Positions 21,247 to 33,380 of a DNA stretch of 64,000 nt are shown here, piece by piece. The translations under genes were made by a program, and so were the position numbers. The DNA is from Sipunculus nudus (taxonomy: Eukaryota > Annelida > Sipuncula > Golfingiida > Sipunculidae). Position 1 is the first letter of the stretch. Each line of letters opens with the position of its first letter. A model generated the notes under the pieces. The model saw only the letters and a program-made list of their open reading frames with translations. It searched no databases and had not been told where the DNA came from. The DNA is taken from positions 65,302,056-65,366,055 of the forward strand of contig CM049310.1 in assembly GCA_026874595.1 (NCBI GenBank). The letters run 5' to 3'.

Positions 21247-21498
21247 TCAGAGAATGAAGTTGCGTCCCCACAAATATTGTCTGAAGTGCTTAATGAACGT
21301 CACCACCACCAAGAGCTCATGTTTAGTGGTACAGTAGTTTTGTTGGGAACGATTTAGGATCTGGCTGCCATAAGTGATAACACATTCCTGGCCACCTTGG
21401 AGTTTGGACAGCACGGCGCCTATGCCTTCACCACTTGCATCAGTATCCAAAAGGAACTGGTCTTCTTCAGTCAGATACAACAACAACAGAGCTTTCAT
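21247..21498 (-). pseudogene. Gypsy RNase H
   Basis: Degrades the RNA strand during reverse transcription. FLLDTDASGEGIGAVLSK carries the first catalytic Asp, and NRSQQNYCTTKHELLVVV carries the conserved Glu. The frame stops at 21247, and the stretch to the integrase (20854-21246) is broken by stops, though connection-domain sequence can be traced. Confidence 0.8.
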
Positions 21499-21543
21499 AA
21501 GTGCTTTCTTAAGCGCTTCGAATGACTTTTGGCTCTTTTCAGT

Positions 21544-22478
21544 CTATTGAAATGATTTCTTTTTGGGGTTCCCCCTAGTCAGAGCAATCAATGGTGCGGC
21601 GATCTCTGAGAATCTGTTTATGTGTCTACGGTAGTAAGCAGCTAAACCGAGAAAACTGCGAACATTAGTAAGGCTGCTTGGTACTGGTACACTTGGTACA
21701 CTCTTCGACAGCTTTGACTTTATCACGGTCACACCTGACACCATCAGCTGATACTAGGTGTCCTAAGAATGTCACACTACACTGGAATAAATGGCATTTC
21801 TTTGGTTTCAGTTTTAAATTGGCTTCACGTAACCTCTGCCATACAGTCATCAAATTTTCTAGCGCATGATCAAAGTCTTGTCCGACACAGATCACATCAT
21901 CAATGTAAACTAGACATTGTCTCCACTGGAGACCTCACAAAACATTCTCCATCAGGCATTCATAGCTCGAGGGCACATTACATAGGCCAAACGGCATGAG
22001 CTTGAACTGATGTAAACCGAGATGGGTACAAAACGCAGTCTTTTCCTTGGATCTATCATCGGCCATCTTTAGTTGCCAATAGCCTGAGGCCATATCGTGT
22101 TGAAAACCGCTGGCTACCGGATAGAGTGTCCAACGAATCATTGATACGCGGTAACGGATATGCATCTTTTCGCGTCAAGCTATTTAGTCGCCGGTAATCG
22201 ATGCAAAATCACACTCCTCCATCTTTCTTGGTTACAAGCACTATCGGCGATGCCTGAGGGCTGTTACTGGGCTCTATAATGCCTTGGTCCAACATCTTTT
22301 GTACCTCTCTTTCCACTACAGCTTTCTGAGATTGTGGTACCCTTCGCGGTGGTTGTTTAATTAGCGGGCTACAACCGGTATCAATCTTATGTTCAGCCAT
22401 GTTGGTAAGGCCTAAATTTCCATCTGGTCCCAGGAATACATCTTGGTAATCAGAAATGGCTGCTTTTAAGCGACTCAT
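21544..22478 (-). pseudogene. Gypsy reverse transcriptase
   Basis: The frame 22209-22478 has the RT entry region (AEHKIDTG, VVEREVQKMLDQGIIEPSNS, PIVLVTKKDGG). A stop separates it from [10 protein letters not shown] and the palm segment in 21935-22165 ([29 protein letters not shown]). The catalytic box is YIDD near 21893-21908, and the frame then runs through GHLVSADGVR to FLGLAAYYRRHINRFSEIAAPL at 21544-21744. At least three frame or stop breaks are visible, so it is inactive. Confidence 0.88.
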
Positions 22479-22628
22479 CTGATCTTATGTAAGGTCACCA
22501 GGTACAGTCTAATAATGGTTGTAAGTGTTCTGGTAAATAGATGTCTCTATTTACATCAAGATGACTGATATCTGTGGGACTGTCTTCTGGTAGCGGAATA
22601 ATTTGATTTATCTCTGGAAACTGAGCAA

Positions 22629-23358
22629 TCAGTGTTCCTTTTGCCACTCCTCATTCCTTGGGTTGATCACGGTGATTGGTACAATCTTGTTGGATGTATC
22701 TATTACAGTGCTCAGGCTGCCAACAAGAAGTCCAGTCTCTTTAACATATTCAGGGTCTGGCTCCAACATGGCACTGGTTGAAGCTTCAGTCCATAGCTTT
22801 CTGAGTTTACACAGGATAGTCGCTTCATACTGTGAGGGAACTATCACTCTCTCTTTCACATGTACATGGGCCACATTCGTACTAGACTGATAATGCATTT
22901 TGTACCAGATACAGCGCAGGTCGTGAATGTGCTGGCAATTTGTCATACAGTTCCCTACTGATAATACGGTGTGTTGACCCTGTATCTACCAAAAAGTTAA
23001 CATCAGTGCAGTTTATACGACCGGGACAATTGCCATCTGGTGGCATCTTTTAATCCGCCAGACCATCCGGGTTTTGATGTTGTAATTGTCCTAGGCATAG
23101 AAGGTGCACTAGGTGTCAGGGTGGTAGGTGCCGAAACGCGTATACCACCTCCCAATCTGGCTCTAGGTATGGATATATACTGTTGTTTTGGTGATTGATC
23201 TGTTGGTGCAGGTACATAACTACTCAGCTTAACCGGGTTGAAATCACTTAGGCACACAGGCTGGGGTGTGTACCCTGGAAATGTAGGTGTCACAGGTGGT
23301 AAATGCGCAATGGGGTTGTATGTTTCCTGCGGCGGGTGGTGACTGGTTATACCTCTCT
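22629..23358 (-). pseudogene. Gypsy gag C-terminal linker and protease
   Basis: A Pro/Thr/Ser-rich stretch (PPVTPTFPGYTPQP and following) at 23003-23340 leads to a retropepsin active site VDTGST near 22976-22990, followed by HRIISRELYDKL. The frame changes between the linker and the protease, and a CCHC zinc knuckle is not clearly preserved. 22629-22946 holds the rest of the protease and the linker to RT (TEASTSAMLEPDPEYV). Confidence 0.7.
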
Positions 23359-23599
23359 GAGTGCAGGCCTCGAATTTGACGATGGGCAACCGGCAAATGC
23401 CGGTTAAAATTGGCTGGCTGCCGTCAGCCATGATCCTAACCAGCAGCAAGCTGCCGGTCAAAAAAATCTTCACTGCATCCTTCTTGTCTGTACACAATCA
23501 CAGCCACTCTATATGTTTTTTTATTATGCCCCCGCCACAAAGTGGCCGGGGCATATAGTTTTACCCATGTCCGTCATTCCGTCCTTCCGTCATTCCGAA

Positions 23600-24140
23600 A
23601 TCAAACAGTTGTATGGACTTTTTTTCGCAATGCCTGCAGATATTGGCCTGATTTTTGGTGTGTGGGCAGATATAGACCAGTTACAGATCGAGTTCGCGTT
23701 TCGTCCCGGTTGACCTACTTTTGACCGTTTTACGGCTCCTAAACTTAGAAAATTTCATGAAAAATAGAAATATTCATGACAGATACACATGTACGGACTT
23801 TTTTTCGCAATGCCTGCAGATATTGGCCTGATTTTGGTGTGTGAGCAGATATAGACAAGTTACAGATCGAGTTCGCGTTTCGTCCTGGTTGACCTACTTT
23901 TGACCGTTTTACGGCTCCTGAACATAGAAAATTTCATGAAAAATATGAAATTTCATGACAAATACACATGTACGGACTTTTTATCACAGTGCCTGCAGAT
24001 ATTGGCCTGATTTTTGGTGTGGACAGATATAGACCAGTTACAGATCGAGTTCGCGTTTCGTCCTGGTTGACCTACTTTTGACTGTTTTACGGCTCCAAAA
24101 CTTAGAAAATTTAATGAAAAATAGAAATATTCATGACAGA
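23600..24140 (+). repeat. Family F tandem array, left part (about 178-bp unit)
   Basis: GCCTGCAGATATTGGCCTGAT recurs near 23632, 23812 and 23990, giving 178-180 bp. Each unit continues TACAGATCGAGTTCGCGTTTCG and TTGACCTACTTTTGACCGTTT. The array is interrupted within a unit by transposon T and resumes in phase at 38355. Confidence 0.9.
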
Positions 24141-24158
24141 TGGGTCAGTCTCACGAAA
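24141..24158. repeat. Transposon T left TIR (partner 38337-38354)
   Basis: TGGGTCAGTCTCACGAAA; the right end reads TGGGCCAGTCTCACGAAA on the minus strand, with one mismatch at position 5. Confidence 0.9.
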
Positions 24159-24333
24159 GATGCACCAGTGGGTGTTGACATGGGCCAAAATTTAATTTCT
24201 CTGTATACGTTTTTAACTGTGATTTTTTAATAGGGTACAACCTGGAGTTTACCATCTCATTTATGTACAATATATTGACTTAGGTTTGTTGATGTGACCT
24301 CCCATCGAAAATTTGATAAATTTTTTGGCATGT

Positions 24334-25056
24334 ACTACGAGACACATATCCTTTATAAGCATAATTAGCTGGGTGTAGCGTAAAACGGGACATACTTTAG
24401 TTTTATGATGATATGTTATTCATGATGTTCTGGACTCACGATGAATAAAAGTTATTGAGTCCTTTTTGTCTGTTTGTTTATGGTATGCATATATTTTTCT
24501 GACATCTAATGAACAAAAATTAATTCACCCAAGATTGTTGATAATTTTCTGTGTGGCTTGTGTCTTGCTGGAAACAATGGCTGTCCAAAGGATGTTAAAA
24601 TCTCCCCAGAGACAGTCCCTTAATGCTGATCTTGAACTCCACGACTGGTTGAGGGTATTGACCAAAAAGTTTTGAATATTAGTTTGCATCTCGTAGTACA
24701 CAAGCTATTTATGTAACTTTGAAGGAAGTGCTCATGCGTGTATCTTATTCGCATATTCAATAGCAGAACAATTGGATTAATTTCTGTCAATGGAGTAGCT
24801 GAGAGAAATACGTGGTCCCTAGTTTGACCGGTATTACCATGTTGAGCTAGTTTAAAGTATACAGCCAGTGCATTTTATCAGAGTTTGTGTGATATCAGCT
24901 ATATATTGTCTTGGATAGAATAAATATATTATATAAGGTCCATTTAAAGACTACTGAATAGAGTAAAAATCATTTTTAATAAATCACTTGTAGAATCACT
25001 AAGACATTTAAAGCAACTGGAATTATCAGGCACATCTCGTAGAATTCATCTCGTAT
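24334..25056. promoter_or_regulatory. Left subterminal motif cluster of transposon T
   Basis: Copies of a CATCTCGTAGTACA-like motif lie at about 24334-24342 (inverse), 24686-24700, 25033-25043 and 25048-25056, and again at 33338-33350, just past the nested family B element. They occur in both orientations. Arrays of short subterminal motifs bind transposase in CACTA and hAT elements; that role here is inference. Confidence 0.65.
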
Positions 25057-25469
25057 GATACACACAATAGGCGTCGGTCTTAACACAACTCAAAGATCAG
25101 TTAATTATAGTCTTTAGACATCATTGTTTATTGAAAAACAATACAGTTTTAACTGGTGTTTCGACTGGTGCAAAGAAACCTGAAAGGGCACATAAACAGT
25201 AAACCACCTTAAACTTTAATAAGCAGCTGTAGTATAAAAATCTTATATCTATCGTGACCAGGTGGCAGTTGGGTCTAATTCTGTCAACAACCCTCGCCCC
25301 CAACAAAATACTTAAATAACTGTTACTACCAGAAGATTTTACGAACGACTATACCAACGCTTAATTATTAGCTCAGCTGACTGAAAGTCATCTGAGCTAT
25401 AGCGATCACTGTTTGTCCGTCGTCCGTCTGTCCGTCTGTCCGTCCGTTAACCAGGCACAAATCGTAACC

Positions 25470-27087
25470 GCTGGACCTAGAACCTTGTAACTTGGGATTC
25501 TGAGAGGTCCATAAAAAATCTCCTTGGAAACCAGAAATTAGGTCTCTGTTACCCCTATCCTTCGAGCTATGTGGCCCCAAAGTACCCCCCAGAAAAGTCA
25601 AAAATTTCATACAAAAACTTCAATATCTCATTAACTACTTGACTGATGGTCATGATTTTTGGCATACATATTGATCATGAGATGTTACATCACTTCCTGC
25701 AGACTGGTGGCGCCACCTGTATTTTTCGATTTTTTACTAATTTTTTTCTCTATTTTTGAGACCTTTAAAAATGTGAACATCTGTTAACAAGGCACAAATC
25801 ATAAAGACTGGACTTAGAATCCTAATTTTTGACACACCGAGAGGTCCATGAAAAATCTCCTTGGAAACCAGAAATTAGGTCTCTGTTACCCATATCCTTC
25901 GAGCTATAGGGCCCCAAAGTACCCCCCAGAATAGTAAAAAATTTCATACAAAAACTTCAATATCTCAATAACTACATCACTGATGGTCTTCATTTTTGGC
26001 ATACATATTGATCATGAGATGTTCTATCAGTTCCTGCAGACTGGTGGCGCCACCTGTACTGTTTGATTTTTTACGATTTTTTCCTCTATTTTTGAGACCT
26101 TTGAGGATGCTGTCATCTGTTAGCGTGGCACAAATCGTAACAACTGGACCTAGAATCTTCATTTTCGACACACTGAGAGACCTATGAAAAGTCTCCATGG
26201 AAACCAGAAATTAGGTCTCTGTTACCCATATACTTCGAGCTATGGGGCCCAAAATTACCCCCCAGAATAGTCAAAAGTTTCATACAAAAACTTCAATATC
26301 TCATTGACTACATCACTGATGGTCATGATTTTCGACATACATATTGATCATGAGATGTTTCATCAGTTTGTGCAGACTGGTGGCGCCACCTGTATTTTTC
26401 AATGTTCACGAATTGTTTTCTCCATTTTTGAGACCTTTAAGGATGTTGTTATCTGTCAACAGGGTACAAATCGTAACGACTGGACCTAGAATCTTCGTTC
26501 TTGACACACAGGGAGACCCATGATAAGTCTCCATGGAAACCTGAAATTAGGTCTCTGTTACCCATATCCTTTGAGCTATGGCACTCCAAAGTACAGCTCA
26601 GAATAATGGAAAATTTGACTATGATACAAAAGCTAAAGTATCTGAACAACTAATGCAGAGATAACCATAATTGTTTGCATGGATATTGATCATGGAGTGT
26701 TTCATAAGTTTCTTCAGACTGGTGGCACCACCTGTATTTGTTCGGTTTTTTTTTTACGAAATTTTCCGGTATTTTTGAAACCTTTAAAGATATGAACATC
26801 TGTTAACAGGGCACAAATCATAAAAACTGGACCAAGAATCTTCATTCTTGACACACAGGGAGACCCATGAAAAGTCTCCATGGAAACTTGAAATTAGGTC
26901 TCTGTTACCCAATATCTTTAAGCTGTATGGGTCCAAAATACCCCCCCCCCCCTTGAATAATGGAAAATTTGATACAAAAACTGCAGTATTTCAATAACTA
27001 CAACACTGATGGTCATGATTTTCGGCATACATATTGATCATGAGCTGTTCCATCAGTTTCTGCAGACTGGGTGTGCCACCTCTATTT
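25470..27087 (+). repeat. Family B tandem array, 337-bp unit, about five copies
   Basis: GACTGGTGGCGCCACCTGTA-like blocks recur at 25706, 26043, 26379, 26718 and 27067 (spacing 336-349). Each unit carries GGCACAAATCGTAACGACTG, CTGAGAGGTCCATGAAAA, GAAATTAGGTCTCTGTTACC, AAAGTACCCCCCAGAA and TATTGATCATGAGATGTT. The same array, longer, is at 45100-48257. Confidence 0.92.
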
Positions 27088-28173
27088 GTATCCGCCAAAA
27101 CGAAGTTTTGCGGATACTATGTTTTTGACCGGGTTCCGCCTCCGCCGCCGCCGCCGCCCAGTTCGTTTCCGGAGAACTCCTCTGAGACTACTGGACAGAT
27201 TTTTCCGAAACTTACACAAATTATCGGGTCACATGTGAACTGGTGCCTAACCAAGTGACCTTGACCTCTGACCTTTCGTCTCTGCCCAGCGTCCGTTTGT
27301 GCATCTGTTTCCACACATAAACCCTTATATCTCTGGAACCGTTTGACCGATCCGGAAAAATTTTTTACACAAATGTAGCCCTGGGATAGCTTTATAACAT
27401 ACACAACAAAAGGTGGAGCCACCTGCAACCATGTTTGCACAGTGTCCATCTGTTCATCTGCCTGGGGTTAAAATCACTCATATCTCTGCAGTGGTTTGAC
27501 TAATTCACCTAAAATTCGGCATGCGTATACATCCTAGATAGCTTTCTCGATTTTATGACAGGTGGCGCCACCTACATTCACTTTAATGCTCCACACATAA
27601 ACCCATATATCTCGGGAACCGTTTGACCGATCCGGAAAAAAATTTTACACAAATGTAGCCCTGGGATAGCTTTATAACATACACAACAAAAGGTGGCGCC
27701 ACCTGCAGCCATTTTTGCACAGCGTCCATCTGTTTGTCTACCTTTGGTTGAAATCACTCATATCTCTGCAGTGGTTTGACCAAATTACCTGAAATTCAGC
27801 ATGCTTGTACATCCCGCATAGCTTTCTTGATTTTATGACAGGTGGCGCCACCTACATTCAGGTTCACGCTGTAGACATCCATGCTTATATCTCCGAACTC
27901 ATTCAACCAATCAGGACAATTTTTTTACACAAATGTAGCCCTTGGATAGCTTTATAACATACACAAGAATGCTTGTGTATATATCTTGGATAGTTTCTCA
28001 TTCAAATAACAGGTGGCGCCACCTACAATCATGTTTATGTGGCAGAGATCCATTCTAATATTTAACACATGTTACTCTATATCCCCTTGCCACTCAATCC
28101 ATGCCTTACTTCACCTGTCCTTCTCTGATTTTGGCGGATACACACAGTCGCTTGTCGACTACCCGTATTCTAG
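27088..28173 (+). mobile_element. Family C HINE-like element, copy 1
   Basis: The 5' end GTATCCGCCAAAACGAAG forms a hairpin with TTTTGCGGATAC. The inverse copy TTTTGGCGGATAC is at 28129-28141, followed by the hairpin AGTCG-CTTGT-CGACT, then ACCCGTATT and CTAG, followed by T. The body holds GGTGGCGCCACC units at 27561, 27691, 27841 and 28012. Comparison with the uninterrupted paralogue near 47750 gives an insertion inside a T run. Confidence 0.88.
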
Positions 28174-28178
28174 TTTTT

Positions 28179-31100
28179 AGCTCAGCTGACTATAAGTCAT
28201 CTGAGCTATAGTCGTGGTCCATTGTCCGTCGTCCGTCCGTCTGTCCGTCCGTCCGTCCGTCCGTCCATCCGTCCGTCCGTCCGTAGATGTGGCACGTTTT
28301 GAAACCGTAAGACCTAGGAATCCAAAATTCAGCATAATGTTAGATATCCCCAAGATCTCCTACCAAGCCGAAAACTGGGTCTTTGCGACTTCATTCCTTT
28401 GAGAAATTAAGGAAAAACCTCAATTTTTTATTAAAAACCTATTTTCACACTTCAGGACTGCCTAATATCAAAACCACTCATCTGTTTTTCCTCATATTTC
28501 CTATAAATAATTCTCTATATAATTCCTATGTACATGCCAGAAATAAGGTCTGTATTATATAATTTAAAAAAGTTATGGGCCCAAACATAATGCATTTTGT
28601 AAATAATCAGGAAAGAAATTTTATCACTTAACACAAAACTTGTTAAAGCTAAGCACTTTTTTTCCAGTAATATTACTTTTATTAATCAAAATTAAATTGT
28701 ATACCCAAAATAAGATCAAAATCTTTTAAATTTTTTAAAATATTAGCAAAAATAAAAAATTGGTACCTTAAATTTTGCCCAACTTTGACCATGGCACGTT
28801 TTTTTGCTGTAACCGCTGTGGATTTAATTTTCACAGCATGTTTTTGTTAGCATTTCAACTGTTAACATCAAAAATTTGAAACCAGTTGATCAAAAACTGT
28901 AGATTTTATTCAAGTTTTCAAGCACAATGTCACATATTGCTAGTGTTATGCAGTTTGCTAGAGCTCAGCTCCCGAGCTTCAGCTCTAAGTTTCTTAAATT
29001 CGGCATACAGTTAGATTTCACCAAATTCCCCTACCATGCCAAGAATTTGGTCACTAGGACTTAATTCCTTCGAGATATCAATGAAAAACTTCATTTTTCC
29101 ATTAAAAACCCATTGTTACACTTTAAGACTGCCTCATATCAAAACCACTGATCTGACTTTGATCATATATAATATACATATTTTTCTATACATTCGCTAT
29201 GCACATGCCAGAAATGATGTCAGTATTGTGTATTTTTTTAAGTTATGGGCCTAAACATAATGCACTTTTTTAAAAATCAAGAAATATATTTACTCACCTT
29301 AGATGAGAATTGCTGAAGCTGGAGACTTTTTGTCAGGAATATAACTTTATTTAATCAAGATTCGATTGTTTACCCAAAATTAGATCTGAATTTTGCAAAT
29401 TTTTCAAGTTATTAGCTTAAATAAAAAATCAAAACCCTAAATTTTGTCCAACTTTGGCAATGGCATGTTTTTTTTCTGTAAGCACTGTTGATTTAATTTT
29501 CACAGCATATATACATAAGGATTTAATCTTTTAAAATCTGAAATTTCAAAGGAATTGATTGAATAGAGTACCTTTTATTCAAGTTTTCATACACCATGTC
29601 AAGTGTTGTTTACATCTAGCCCACCTAGTAGTAAAGCCTTCACTTGCATTATGTAACCCACCCCATGCAGCTTGTCTTGGCTCAGCTGGGCCATTACTAG
29701 CAGGCTTCTTCTCTGCCCTGCACACCCTCCCCCCCTAGATGATGCATTAACTAGATGAATGTTATAATTTTCTGTATTTCATTTTATTCTTGGCTATGCT
29801 ACATTTTAGATTTTGTATTTACCACCAGGGTTACAATGATTAAAGTGCACATTTAATTGTGTCCACAAAGTGGTGTATTACTATGAAAGTGTGGATGTTC
29901 ATCAGATAAGTAATTCCTTCCTTGAGAAGAGTAAAAACTTCACAAGGTGTGAAATTGATCATTAATTCCAGGAATAAATTAAAGCTTAGATTGTAATTAG
30001 CATAATGATATTGTTTGTCCCTCATTCAACCAACAGTGTGTATACTTTATTTGAAGAGATGTTTTTATTTTAACAAATTTACAGAATCTTATTTTATTTT
30101 GGTGAATAAGATTAAGCATGTACTGAAAACTCCAATGTGCAAAACTTTTTAATAGTGATTCAAGGAATAATCTTGCAGATGCCATGTTGTGGCATTATTT
30201 TCTTTTAAATTCAGTTTAAAAATTTGTGATTTAAAAATAATAAAAATATATGTGTATGCATAATATGACCCAATACGAGCTACACTCTGGATGTATAATG
30301 ATTGCAACTAAGAATTCTAATATTTTAACTTATATTTTCAGTGTTTTTTTAATACAAATTTATAAAACTTGTAAATAAAAAAAATTAATCAGATAAAAAC
30401 TATTTTAATGGAAAAAGTGGATATGCTTAAATAATATATAAACTTAAATGTATTATTCCCTTGAATGTGATATAAAGGTATCAGTCCAGACCTAGGAATC
30501 CAAAATTCGGCATAATGTTAGATGTCCCCAAGATCTCCTACCAAGCCGAAAACTGGGTCTTTGCAACTTCGTTCCTTTGAAAAAAATTAAGGAAAAACCT
30601 CAATTTTTTATTTAAAACCTATTTTCACACTTCAGGACTGCCTAATATCAAAACCACTTATCTGTTTTTCCTCATATTTACCATAAATATTCCTCTTTAT
30701 AGTTCCTATATACATGCCAGAAATTATGTCTGTATTATTTAATTTTAAAAAGTTATGGGCCCAAACATGATGCATTTTGTAAAAAATCAGGAAAGATATT
30801 TGATCACTTATTAATCATATTATTCATTACTAATCATTAGGGATTATATGAAGGAAATTAATGATAGACAAAGATGCAGTTGATAATATTAATCTAGATT
30901 CCTACTGTGTCTAGTGTGTACATTGATGTGAAATTAGTCCAAAATGAATTTTTTACAGTTATTTTTTAATATAAATAAAGGCCATAAAACCATGTACTTA
31001 TGATCATTATTTAAATGTGTGAATTTTGTATATTCTGGATTCTCAACATCTTTGTTTGGTGAAAACTGAATAAATACCAGACATGGTGCGAATACTTTGT

Positions 31101-31633
31101 AATTGTATTTAAATACGAATATGATTATGTACTCCATTATAAAATTTCTTGCATAAAGAATGGGAATTCAGGTAAAAATGAAAGTATATGAATACTTGTG
31201 CAAATACTTTCAATATGTATTCATGAATGCATTCATGAATATATTCTTTAATATTATTTTAATAATCATATCAGTTATATTTCATTTTAAAAAATCATAT
31301 GATTCTCTTATTATTTTTAATTAAAATTATAATTGGGACAATATTTGTAATTTTTTTGATAAATAGTTAAACTCTTATATTATATGTTCTGCTTATAAGT
31401 TATATGGCCAAGTCAAAATCTGTGTGACAGTAGTACTCCATTTGTTAATAAAATAAATGAAATCAATCCTCTTCCCTGTCTCCAAAGGTACTATCAAAAT
31501 CATACATAAGCTAAACAACAACTCATAATACAGCTTATATTTATTACCACAAAAAACCAGCATGTGCCTCATTTCTAAATAATATTTTTTTATCATATAT
31601 AACAGCTGAGCGTCGTGACCCATAGGTCCCTTG
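28179..31633 (+). mobile_element. Family A HINE-like element nested in family B
   Basis: It starts AGCTCAGCTGACTATAAGTC directly after TTTTT behind the family C element, and ends GACCCATAGGTCC-CTTG followed by TTTT. It has a (CCGT)n tract. It lacks the exon-like segment and instead has a different central part (29280-30480) also seen at 51460-52620. At about 30488 the text returns to the A start region (GACCTAGGAATCCAAAATTC), so this copy is a mosaic. Confidence 0.8.
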
Positions 31634-31974
31634 TTTTCAAATTTTTACGAATTTTTTTCTTTTTTTTGAGACCTTTAAAGATGTGGTTATCTGTCAACAG
31701 GGTACAAATCGCAACAACTGGACCTAGAATCTTCATTCTTGTCATGCAAGGAGGCCCATAAAAGGTGCCTATGGAAACTTGAAATTAGGTCTCTGTTACC
31801 CATATCCTTCAAGCTATAGGACTCCGAAGTATCCCTCAGAATAATGGACAATTTGATACAAAAACTTAAGTATCTGAACAACTAATGCAGAGATCACCAT
31901 GATTTTTTGCATGGATATTGACCATTAAGTGTTTTTATTAGTTTCTGCAGACTGGTGGAGCCACCTGTATTTTT

Positions 31975-33137
31975 GCATCTGCCAAAACGAAGTTTTGCGG
32001 ATACTATGTTTTTGACCGGGTTCCTCTGCCGGTGTTCGTTTCCAGAGAGCTCCTCGGAGACTTATGGACCGATTTTCCCAAAACTTGCACCTATTATCGG
32101 GTCACATGTGAACTGGTGCCTAACCAATTTGCGTTGACCTCTGACCTTTCCTCTCTATCCAGTGTCCATTTGTGGGTCTGTTTCCACTCATAAACCCTCA
32201 TATCTCGGGAACCGTTTGACCGATCAGGAAATAAAATTGATACAAATGTAGCCCTTGGATTGCTTTATAACATACACAAAAAATGGTGGCGCCACCTGTA
32301 ACCATGTTTGCACAGTGTCCATCTGTTCATCTGCCTTGGGTTAAAATCACTCATATCTCTGCAGTGAATTGACTAATTCACCTGAAATTCGTCATGCGTA
32401 TACATCCAGGATAGCTTTCTTGATTTTATGACAGGTGGCGCCACCTACGTTCACGTTCACGCTGATGACATCCAAGCTTATATCTCGGGAACCGTTTGAC
32501 CGATCAGGAAATAAAATTTATACAAATGTAGCCCTTTGATAGCTCTGTAACATACACAAAAAATGGTGGCGCCTCCTGTAACAATGTTTGCACAGCGTCT
32601 GTCTGTTAGTCTGCCGTGGCCTAAAATCACTCATTTCTCTGTAGTGGTTCGACATAACTGCCTAAAATTTTGCAGGTTTATACATCGTGGACAGCTTTCT
32701 TGATTTTATGACAGATGCCACCTACATTCTAGTTAACGCTGCACACATCCAAGCTCATATCTCAGGAACCATTTGACCGATTGGGCCAAAATTGTGCATG
32801 TGTTTAGATCTCACATAGGTCTTTATCATACACAAAACTGGAGGGGTTACCTGCAAAGATTTTTGCACAGTGTTTGTCTGTTTGTCTGCCATGGGCAAAA
32901 ATCGCTCATATACATGTAGTGGTTTGACTTTTCTGCCTAAAATTTTGCAGGTGTATACAACTTGGACAGCTTTCTGGATTTGTGGTAGGTGGCACAACCT
33001 ACATACACATTTAGGCTGCAGACATCCATGCTAATATGCAACATACCTCACTCTATTTCCCCTTGCCACTCAATCCATGCCTCACTATCCGATTTTGGCA
33101 GATACATGTAGTCACTTGTCGGTTACCCGTATTCTAG
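31975..33137 (+). mobile_element. Family C HINE-like element, copy 2
   Basis: It starts GCATCTGCCAAAACGAAG after TTTTT and ends ACCCGTATT-CTAG followed by TTTT. The subterminal inverse copy (TTTTGGCAGATAC) shares the C-to-T change of the 5' end, so the two ends have stayed matched. The 3' stem is degraded. Palindrome units lie at 32286 and 32434, with a degenerate one at 32572. Confidence 0.85.
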
Positions 33138-33380
33138 TTTTAAACGTTTACACATTTTTCTCTATTTTTGAGATATATAAATACAGACTAAATCTTGGCC
33201 TGTTGGTTAATCTGTTTGATGCTTCAGTTGAATGGGTATATACTACCATTCTGATGATAAAATTTCCTTTTGCGAATCTCTTCCCAGTCAGCTGAGCGTC
33301 ATGACCCATGGGTCACTTGTATTTGCTTAAAGCTGGTGCATCTCGTAGTGTGCCTCACTTAATCAGCCAGTGAACATATC

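Larger units (their letters stand above)
25370..33319 (+). mobile_element. Family B HINE-like element, copy 1, host of three nested elements
   Basis: The 5' end AGCTCAGCTGAC is matched by GTCAGCTGAGC at 33287-33297, followed by the perfect palindrome TGACCCATGGGTCA and CTTG. It lies between ATT and TAT in transposon T (T/T insertion). Nested inside are C copies (27088-28173, 31975-33137) and an A copy (28179-31633). The remaining body is a 337-bp tandem array. No coding. Confidence 0.85.

Noticed and set aside
25996-26649. Minus- and plus-strand frames with repeated METFHRSLSV / GNRDLISGF text
   Set aside because: These are translations of the 337-bp family B unit in either direction.
27117-27449. 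A (GGC)n / Gly-rich coding stretch
   Set aside because: It is the CCGCCGCCGCC simple repeat at the family C 5' region, not a collagen- or Gly-rich gene.
28214-28402. Protein-like frame with (SVRP)n
   Set aside because: It is the (CCGT)n microsatellite of family A translated.
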